Positions 1 through 4,805 of a DNA stretch of 12,348 nucleotides are shown in pieces; the first letter of the stretch is position 1, and each line of letters starts with the position of its first letter. A program made the translations under genes and the position numbers. The notes under the pieces are model-generated. The model was not told where the DNA came from. It did not search any database and worked only from the letters and a program-made list of their open reading frames with translations. The stretch spans positions 1-12,348 of the forward strand of contig DATLAN010000017.1 of NCBI GenBank assembly GCA_035527455.1. Direction: 5' to 3'. The stretch comes from DATLAN01 sp035527455. GTDB taxonomy: Bacteria; Planctomycetota; Planctomycetia; Pirellulales; Thermoguttaceae.

Positions 1-79
1 GAGAAAAGCCCTGGAAGCTTCAGCGCGAACCGTGCGCGCGAAAACCACCGGGAGACCCCTTGACAACGCAGGCTCTTTC

Positions 80-99
80 AGGGACGGGGACACGTCCCT
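80..99. repeat. Short palindrome (hairpin)
   Basis: AGGGAC (80-85) and GTCCCT (94-99) are exact reverse complements around an 8-base loop. It resembles short dispersed intergenic palindromes. A role as a transcript-end hairpin for a gene to the left is possible but unsupported, as no T-run follows. Confidence 0.4.
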
Positions 100-239
100 A
101 ATCTGGCTGTTTGAGTCATTTGGCCGGTCGGCCCGGTTTTCCGGGGCGGAGCAGGCGACCGGCGGCTTGCTCCAAGCGTTCGACACACGCGGCGCTGCCG
201 AGAAAGCTACGCCAGTCGTCAATCATCGCCAGCACCGGG

Positions 240-300
240 GCGACCCGTTACCCAGGGCGCTGCCCCGGGCTGCCACATTTTGCCCCTTCGGGGCTGAGAC
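240..300. repeat. Palindromic repeat module with GC hairpins
   Basis: The module holds CCCAGGG...CCCCGGG (251-269, one mismatch) and a perfect hairpin GCCCC-TTC-GGGGC at 282-294. From memory, similar wording recurs between genes in planctomycete genomes, and its translations appear there as spurious hypothetical proteins. No copy count is possible from this window alone. Confidence 0.4.
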
Positions 301-308
301 GGTCAAAT

Positions 309-352
309 GGAGTTTGGGAACGAGGAAAACGGAGTTTGGGAACGAGGAAAGG
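309..352. repeat. Two tandem 22-bp repeats
   Basis: Two adjacent 22-bp units (309-330 and 331-352) share the 20-base core GGAGTTTGGGAACGAGGAAA and differ only in their last two bases. They lie directly before the hairpins at 353-396. The period equals that of the unrelated repeat at 398-463. Confidence 0.8.
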
Positions 353-375
353 TTCCGCTTGGCGGAAACCGGGTT

Positions 376-396
376 TCGTCTCGCGGAGCGAGACGA
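376..396. repeat. Hairpin repeat, same family as 1748-1817
   Basis: TCGTCTCGC and GCGAGACGA form a perfect 9-bp stem around GGA and are followed by CTAC. The same hairpin with CTAC behind it occurs at 1799-1822 and inverted at 1743-1766. The G-C pair at 378/394 corresponds to A-T at 1800/1816, a compensatory change. Confidence 0.7.
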
Positions 397-397
397 C

Positions 398-463
398 TAC
401 AATGCGCTTCGCAGCGGCCTACAATGCACTTCGCAGCGGCCTACAATGCGCTTCGCAGCGGCC
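398..463. repeat. Three tandem 22-bp repeats overlapping the anmK-like 3' end
   Basis: Units lie at 398-419, 420-441 and 442-463. The first and third are identical and the middle one has one change (G to A in TACAATGCRC). Each contains a small CGCT-TCGC-AGCG hairpin. The last unit encodes the final residues of the AnmK-like protein, and its edge supplies that gene's TAG stop (441-443). There are no spacers, so this is not a CRISPR array. Confidence 0.85.
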
Positions 464-1712
464 GGACGGCGGGGCTGCTGCCGGACATGACTTGGGTCAA
501 GCGTTGCCAATTCTGCGGAGAGCCGGGCGTGAGTCGGCCAAGGAGGCGGGGGATCGACGTCCCCGTGATCGACGTCTGGTTGGCCGGAACCTGGTCGAGA
601 TAGAACAGGGCCAGCACCGCGATGCCGGCCGGGCCGAGCGCTTCGGCCGGAAGGCCCAACTCGCTGATCCGTACCAGGGATCGCTGCGTCGTGCGGGAGA
701 TTTCCCGCAGCAGCATCCCGTTCTGCTGACCGCCGCCGGTGATCACGAGTTGATCGACCCGGGCGTCTTCCGGCAGCCGCTTCTCGATGGCCAGCGCCAC
801 GGTCTCCGCGATGAAGTGCGTGGCCGTGCACAGCAGGTCGCGGACCGACCAGCCCGAATCCACCGCCATCTGCAAAGCATCGGCAAGAAACCGCTCGGGC
901 CGCACGCCGCGAGGATGCCAACGCGGCAAAGGACGGGCGAAAGACGGATCGGAAAGCCAGTGCCCGACGAGCTTCTCGATCCGCCGCCCCTGGACCGCCA
1001 GCCGGCCGCCGGGGTCGTGGGACTGAACGCCGCCGGTCAGGCGTTGTGCCAGCGTATCGAGCAGGGCGGTGCCGGGTCCCACTTCGAACGAGAGCACGCG
1101 TGCCGCCGCCGCATGGCTCAACGAAGCCGGCAGGAAGCTCATGCGCACGGTACGGCCGAGTTCCAGCAGCACGCGACTGCAATGCGGGTCCTGCAGCAAG
1201 ACCCATTGAGCCAGCGCGTCGATCGGCCCGCCCTGTCCGCCCTGGGCGAGATCCCGCGCCGGGAAGGCGTCGATGACGTTCAGCCCGGACGACTCGGCCA
1301 GTTCCGTCGCGGCACACAGCCCGAGGTAGTGCGTCGGTCCGTCGCCGGCAGAGACCCAGCAACCCGGGTCGTGGACCCCGACGGCCAACACGCGGCTCGG
1401 CGCCACGCCCAGTCCGGCCAAGAGTTCGGCGATGAGCGAGGCCTGGACTTCGGCCAAGCGGGTCCGCAGTTCGGCCAGTACGCCGGCCGGACTGGACTTG
1501 GAATCGGCCATGGCAGCGAACAGGGCCGACACTTGTGCGGAGGTATCGGCGGTAGCGGCCCCGGCGACGTGGACCCGGGCGTCGATCCCCCGTCCGGCGG
1601 CGGCCACCAATGCGGCCGCCACTCGAGTACACCGGGAAGACGCCAAGACGCCAACGGTCCAGCGGCGTCCCTGACCGGTGTGCGGCAGGTCGAGTTTGAG
1701 TAATCTGGTCAC
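441..1712 (-). CDS. Divergent AnmK-like (anhydro-N-acetylmuramic acid kinase family) protein
   Basis: This is a 423-aa protein if the GTG at 1712 is the start. AnmK opens and phosphorylates anhydroMurNAc in cytoplasmic peptidoglycan recycling. Family landmarks are visible in order: VGVLASSRCTRVAAALV (20-36) where AnmK has the SGTS-x-DG nucleotide loop, DLAQGGQGGPI (154-164) matching D-A-GGqGAPL with Asp154, EVGPGTALLD (210-219) for DTGPGN, and VITGGGQQN (323-331) for the C-terminal glycine motif. The first loop, the usual NxGG motif (near 184-190) and the DTGPGN residues are altered, so kinase activity is doubtful. An in-frame ATG at 1847 exists, but it would add residues encoded by an inverted repeat. 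The last seven residues come from a tandem repeat. It lies downstream of the C26 gene on the same strand. The fold is fairly secure; the activity is not. Confidence 0.75.
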   Translation of the reverse strand: MTRLLKLDLPHTGQGRRWTVGVLASSRCTRVAAALVAAAGRGIDARVHVAGAATADTSAQVSALFAAMADSKSSPAGVLAELRTRLAEVQASLIAELLAGLGVAPSRVLAVGVHDPGCWVSAGDGPTHYLGLCAATELAESSGLNVIDAFPARDLAQGGQGGPIDALAQWVLLQDPHCSRVLLELGRTVRMSFLPASLSHAAAARVLSFEVGPGTALLDTLAQRLTGGVQSHDPGGRLAVQGRRIEKLVGHWLSDPSFARPLPRWHPRGVRPERFLADALQMAVDSGWSVRDLLCTATHFIAETVALAIEKRLPEDARVDQLVITGGGQQNGMLLREISRTTQRSLVRISELGLPAEALGPAGIAVLALFYLDQVPANQTSITGTSIPRLLGRLTPGSPQNWQRLTQVMSGSSPAVRPLRSAL

Positions 1713-1727
1713 GATCGGGTCCCGATC
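1713..1727. promoter_or_regulatory. 15-bp perfect dyad abutting the anmK-like start
   Basis: GATCGGG-T-CCCGATC is a perfect 7-1-7 palindrome lying immediately upstream of the proposed GTG start of the AnmK-like gene (minus strand). In mRNA it would form a tight hairpin over the place expected for a ribosome-binding site; as DNA it could be an operator. Neither role is shown. Confidence 0.35.
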
Positions 1728-1736
1728 TATGATTTC

Positions 1737-1828
1737 CGTATAGTAGCCATCTCGCTCCGCGAGATGCAGCCCGAAATGCTCTCGATCTTCAATGGCCACA
1801 TCTCGCGGAGCGAGATGGCTACTATACG
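1737..1828. repeat. Perfect 30-bp inverted repeat with nested hairpins
   Basis: Arms 1737-1766 and 1799-1828 are exact reverse complements over 30 bp, with a 32-bp loop. Each arm itself contains an 8-bp-stem hairpin, CATCTCGC/GCGAGATG (1748-1766 and 1799-1817). The element fills the gap between the C26 stop and the AnmK-like start and could cause partial termination or protect transcript ends. It may equally be a non-autonomous mobile palindrome. No clear target-site duplication is visible. Confidence 0.9.
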
Positions 1829-1862
1829 CGCCGAATTCGGGAAGCAATTCCTATACGACTCC

Positions 1863-2609
1863 TCAGGCCACCATGCGCATTTCGACGGGCTCGCCGGTGA
1901 TCGCCACGACGAACTCCTCGAAGATCCGCAGATCGAGCGCCGACGCCGAATCGCTTTGCGGATGGAACTGGGTCCCCATGGCGATCCAATCGTCCATGGT
2001 GCTTTCGATCGCCTCGACCACGCCGTCGGGACAGCGGGCCGTGACGGCAAAACCGGGGGCAACCTCGTCGATCGCCATGTGGTGCATGCTGTTGACGCGG
2101 ATCTCGCCTTCGCCATACACGCGGCCCATCAACGAGTCCAGCTCCACTTCCAAGGCGTGGCGGTGGGCCGGATCCATCGTGTCCAGGTGCGGCAGCGCCC
2201 GGGGAAGATCCTCGGGAATGTGCAAGTGCAGATTGCCGCCCTGAGAGAGGTTCAGCAGTTGCATCCCACAGCCGACGCCGAAGACGGGCACTCTTCGCCG
2301 GGCGATCAGCCGCACCAGCATTCTGTCGGAATCCTCCCGCCGGGGATCGAGCAGTCGCTGGGAAGGATGGACCATGAAACCGTCTCGGCGGGGGTCCAGG
2401 TCGGCACCGCCGCTGAGCACCACGCCGTCGAGGCGATCGAGCAGGCAGTGGAGATCCTCTTCTTCCGCGAGCGGCGGAATCAGAATGGGAATGGCGCCGG
2501 CTTTGGACAGCGAGTCGAAATAGCCGGCCGTTAGAAAGGCATAGGCGGGGCTGTTCGTGCGTGCCGACCGGTAGTCGGCGTTGATCCCAATCAGCGGTTT
2601 GGAACCCAT
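1863..2609 (-). CDS. Class-I glutamine amidotransferase-like / peptidase C26 family protein
   Basis: This is a 248-aa protein of the PuuD-like gamma-glutamyl hydrolase family, which hydrolyses gamma-glutamyl bonds in the cytoplasm. Fold markers are GINADYR (8-14), VVLSGGADLDPRR (63-75), the nucleophile-elbow region PVFGVGCGMQLLN (108-120), GGNLHLH (124-130) and GTQFHPQS (212-219). In this family the elbow is normally G-I-C-x-G and the tail HPE. Here the Cys position is Gly113, a Cys sits one residue later (114), and the Glu after His216 is Gln218. Activity may therefore be lost or changed. ATG at 2609 is chosen over the longer in-frame extension to 2771 because a strong AAGGAGG site precedes it by 7 bases. 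The AnmK-like gene follows after a 150-bp repeat-bearing gap. The substrate is unknown. Confidence 0.85.
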   Translation of the reverse strand: MGSKPLIGINADYRSARTNSPAYAFLTAGYFDSLSKAGAIPILIPPLAEEEDLHCLLDRLDGVVLSGGADLDPRRDGFMVHPSQRLLDPRREDSDRMLVRLIARRRVPVFGVGCGMQLLNLSQGGNLHLHIPEDLPRALPHLDTMDPAHRHALEVELDSLMGRVYGEGEIRVNSMHHMAIDEVAPGFAVTARCPDGVVEAIESTMDDWIAMGTQFHPQSDSASALDLRIFEEFVVAITGEPVEMRMVA

Positions 2610-2617
2610 TGGGCATT

Positions 2618-2624
2618 CCTCCTT
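2618..2624 (-). promoter_or_regulatory. Shine-Dalgarno site fixing the C26 start
   Basis: On the minus strand, AAGGAGG lies 7 bases before the ATG at 2609. It is the strongest ribosome-binding site in the window. It decides the start against an in-frame extension reaching 2771. Confidence 0.85.
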
Positions 2625-2833
2625 GGACACGTCTTGTGCCTGCTTTGGGGTGAGAGCCGAGAGGGGGCTGGAGAACACCGACGCCAATCGGTCGAGCCGG
2701 AAAGAAAGGGGCTGGAGAAAGGGGCTTGCGTCGAGACTCCCGAGCGGTTTATCCAGGGGGTACCTCGCCACCAGCGGCGATTCCGTCCGTCAGTCCTTGA
2801 GGTCCGGATCGCAAACCTTTCCCGCCGTTCGGT

Positions 2834-2852
2834 CGTGTCCGGCCCGGACACG
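2834..2852. repeat. Dyad in the divergent promoter region
   Basis: CGTGTCCG-GCC-CGGACACG is a perfect 8-bp inverted repeat with a 3-base centre. It lies about 225 bp upstream of the C26 start. It could be an operator or a leader hairpin. Confidence 0.35.
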
Positions 2853-3000
2853 GCTGCGGGGCGATGTCCTTATCGTCTAGCCTTGAAACTCCTTCAGCTT
2901 TGGCGCGTCACCGCCGGTTGGAATGCAAGTGCCCGGGAGTTTAGGCCGACCACGCGGCGTTTGCAAGTAATTACCCTATTTTGGGCCCGTGAGCGTAGGA

Positions 3001-3018
3001 ACCACAACATAATGTGGT
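3001..3018. repeat. Dyad ACCACA-N6-TGTGGT
   Basis: A perfect 6-bp inverted repeat with a 6-base AT-rich centre lies in the AT-richer part of the divergent region. This geometry fits a binding site for a dimeric regulator, but nothing identifies one. Confidence 0.3.
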
Positions 3019-3233
3019 GATAGCACAGCTAGCAATGTGGGTATCCGCATTTTTTCCCATTGCCGAGTCGGCTTTCCGAAATCGTGGAAAGTGGTATCCT
3101 CTATCCCGTCCGAATGATGTGATTACCCCCGCGCTCTTCGCGCGGCGCGTTACCCACTTTACCAATCTGTCGCCAGCGGCTATCGTGTCGATCTTTGCGG
3201 CCGGCTCAACGTCACCGATTACGGGATCCTCCA

Positions 3234-4367
3234 ATGAGTAACCCGATACGATACAGCAGTGTCTGTCTTGAGGCCTTCGCTTATACGTTGCCCGAGCAGG
3301 TCGTCGGTTCCGAGGAGATCGAGTCGTCTCTTGAGCCGCTTTACCGCCGCCTGCGCCTGCCCGAGGGGCGACTGGAGTTGATGACCGGCATCCGGCAGCG
3401 GCGGTTTTGGCCGCCGGGGATGCTGCCGAGCGAGAAGAGCGTGGAGACGGCGGAGAAGGCGATACGCATCGCGGGTCTCGACAAGCGGCACGTCGGGGCA
3501 CTGATTCACGGATCGGTCTGCCGCGACTTTCTGGAACCGGCCACCGCCTGCGGCGTGCATCACCGGCTCGGCCTGCCGGGCGACTGCCTCGTTTACGACG
3601 TTTCCAACGCCTGTCTCGGACTGCTCAACGGCATGATCCAGGTGGCCAACATGATCGAATTGGGCCAGATCCGCGCCGGGGTGGTCGTGGGAACGGAAAG
3701 CAGTCGGGCCCTGGTCGAGACGACCATCAAGCAGCTCAACGCGGACCGTTCGCTCTCGCGCCGCGACATCAAGTCGGCCTTCGCCTCGTTGACCATCGGT
3801 TCCGGCAGTGCGGCCGTGGTGCTGGTCCATCGCGAACTCAGCCGCACGGGCAACCGCATTCTCGGCGGCGTCGCCCGTGCGAACTCCGCCCATTGCGAAC
3901 TGTGTCAAAGCGACCGCGACCAATCGGCCGATGCCGCGATGCGCCCGCTGATGGCCACCGACGCCGAGACGTTGATGCAGGAGGGAATCGCTGCGGCCAA
4001 GGAGACTCTCCCTCATTTTCTCGCTTGCCTGGATTGGGAAGTCGAACACATCGACAAGACCTTCTGCCACCAGGTCGGCCGTGCCCACCGCAAGTTGACG
4101 CTGGAGGCGTTCGGGCTGGATCCGGCCGTCGACTACGCGACGCTGGAGTGGCTCGGCAATACCGGCGCGGTCGCCTTGCCGATCACGGCCGCGCTGGGTA
4201 TCGAGAACGGACACCTGCGGCCGAACGACCGCGTGGCGCTGATGGGCATCGGCTCGGGGATCAACGTGATCATGCTGGGAGTCGACTGGCAGCGAAGCCT
4301 GGTCGAAAACGAGGCGCGACCGCCCGCTCCTCACGCGAAGACGTTCGGGATTCCCAGCGTTCGGTAG
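3234..4367 (+). CDS. OleA-like / KAS-III-family thiolase
   Basis: This is a 377-aa thiolase-fold condensing enzyme. The closest recalled match is OleA, which joins two fatty acyl-CoA molecules head to head to give a beta-keto acid for long-chain olefin synthesis. The active-site Cys127 sits in DVSNACLGLLNGM (122-134), His279 in HQVGRAH (279-285) and Asn309 in GNTG (308-311). Glu101 in FLEPATA (99-105) lies 26 residues before the Cys, the same spacing as the OleA base Glu117 to Cys143. MGIGSGIN (337-344) closes the fold. The ATG at 3234 is used because an upstream in-frame start would add 13 unremarkable residues; its Shine-Dalgarno site is weak. No oleB, oleC or oleD lies within the window. 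A beta-ketoacyl-ACP synthase III role, or another acyl-condensing role, remains possible. Confidence 0.8.
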   Translation: MSNPIRYSSVCLEAFAYTLPEQVVGSEEIESSLEPLYRRLRLPEGRLELMTGIRQRRFWPPGMLPSEKSVETAEKAIRIAGLDKRHVGALIHGSVCRDFLEPATACGVHHRLGLPGDCLVYDVSNACLGLLNGMIQVANMIELGQIRAGVVVGTESSRALVETTIKQLNADRSLSRRDIKSAFASLTIGSGSAAVVLVHRELSRTGNRILGGVARANSAHCELCQSDRDQSADAAMRPLMATDAETLMQEGIAAAKETLPHFLACLDWEVEHIDKTFCHQVGRAHRKLTLEAFGLDPAVDYATLEWLGNTGAVALPITAALGIENGHLRPNDRVALMGIGSGINVIMLGVDWQRSLVENEARPPAPHAKTFGIPSVR

Positions 4368-4440
4368 CGGCAAGTGGCGGGTCTGATATCAAGACGGTTG
4401 TCTCAGCCCAGCGCGGCGTTGCCGCAGCCAATGGGGACAG

Positions 4441-4503
4441 CGGGGCTCGGGGCTCGGGGCTCGGGACTCGGGACTCGGGGCTCGGGGCTCGGGACTCGGG
4501 GCT
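4441..4503. repeat. Nine tandem heptamers, CGGGRCT
   Basis: Nine consecutive 7-bp units CGGGGCT or CGGGACT are followed by a degenerate tenth (4504-4510). The only variation among the nine is G/A at position 5. The period resembles the short tandemly repeated heptamers (STRR) known in filamentous cyanobacteria. Such arrays usually vary in copy number. Confidence 0.9.
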
Positions 4504-4573
4504 CGGGAAGAATATCCGAGAATCCGAGCCTTGTTCCAAGAAGTCAACCGTATTGCCCCGAACCCCGAGTCCC
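4470..4573. terminator. Possible bidirectional terminator hairpin
   Basis: GGGACTCGGGG (4470-4480 or 4491-4501) is an exact reverse complement of CCCCGAGTCCC (4563-4573). The resulting GC-rich structure between two convergent genes could stop transcription from either side. There is no adjoining T-run and the loop is long, so this is tentative. Confidence 0.3.
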
Positions 4574-4743
4574 CAGCCCCCAGTCCCGAACTGATTGTCA
4601 CTTCACAGCTTACAGCCCCGTGCTCGAGAACTTTCAGGACGTTTCCTGAATCATGGAAGTTAATGGCCCACGAATTCCCCATAGACGAGCAAGAGGATGC
4701 GCAAGCATGATGCGTACGGGTACAAATGCCACGTCGAAAGCAC

Positions 4744-4799
4744 TGACAACTGACAACTGACAACTGACAACTGACAACTGACAACTGAAAACTGAAAAC
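4744..4799. repeat. Eight tandem heptamers, TGACAAC/TGAAAAC
   Basis: Six TGACAAC units (4744-4785) are followed by two TGAAAAC units (4786-4799). The array ends 6 bp from the stop codon of the AAA+ ATPase gene. Read on the minus strand it encodes repeated SVVSCQL-like peptides, which are not real proteins. Confidence 0.95.
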
Positions 4800-4805
4800 T
4801 CCCCG

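Larger units (their letters stand above)
1..440. other. Repeat-filled intergenic region, no supported gene
   Basis: No reading frame here has a recognisable domain or a credible start. The stretch is a mosaic of short palindromes: a hairpin at 80-99, a module at 240-294 with a GCCCC/GGGGC hairpin, two 22-bp tandem units at 309-352, a TTCCGC/GCGGAA hairpin at 353-367, a 9-bp-stem hairpin at 376-396 and three 22-bp units from 398. Open frames across it read through these repeats and are probably spurious. The first about 60 bases could be the tail of a gene lying to the left (one frame stops at 61-63), but nothing identifies it. Confidence 0.6.
2625..3233. other. Divergent intergenic region, no supported gene
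   Basis: This 609-bp gap separates the divergent C26 and KAS-III-like genes, so promoters for both should lie here. I could not pick convincing -35/-10 pairs. It contains dyads at 2834-2852, 3001-3018, 3073-3090 (TTTCC/GGAAA) and 3129-3145 (CCGCGC/GCGCGG). The part around 2960-3060 is visibly richer in A and T than its surroundings. The short open frame at 3014-3241 has no recognisable features and is probably not a gene. Confidence 0.55.
4368..4805. other. Convergent intergenic region with heptamer repeats
   Basis: This 438-bp gap lies between convergent 3' ends. It contains a GC-rich heptamer array (4441-4503), an opposite-orientation cluster of related sequence (4556-4591) able to pair with it, and a TGACAAC array (4744-4799) ending just beyond the ATPase stop. 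The unrepeated sequence at 4592-4743 shows no gene. Open frames through the arrays give low-complexity peptides and are left out. Confidence 0.7.

Noticed and set aside
60..65. TTGACA as a -35 promoter element
   Set aside because: No -10-like sequence occurs at the right distance and no plus-strand gene follows.
398..463. Possible CRISPR array
   Set aside because: The 22-bp units are directly adjacent with no spacers, and no cas genes are present.
111..1703. 530-aa open frame on the plus strand
   Set aside because: It lies opposite the AnmK-like gene, has arginine-, glutamine- and proline-rich shadow composition with no domain, and begins in the repeats at 1-440.
1737..1828. Insertion sequence remnant
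   Set aside because: The arms are perfect, but there is no transposase fragment and no obvious target-site duplication, so only an inverted repeat is claimed.
1713..1847. Longer N-terminus for the AnmK-like protein from the ATG at 1847
   Set aside because: The added 45 residues are largely encoded by the 30-bp inverted repeat and match nothing in AnmK.
3014..3241. 75-aa open frame upstream of the OleA-like gene
   Set aside because: It has no clear ribosome-binding site or domain, and it overlaps dyads and the OleA-like start.
4389..4784. Minus-strand open frame with repeated SVVSCQ peptides
   Set aside because: It is a translation of the heptamer repeats, a well-known kind of spurious protein.
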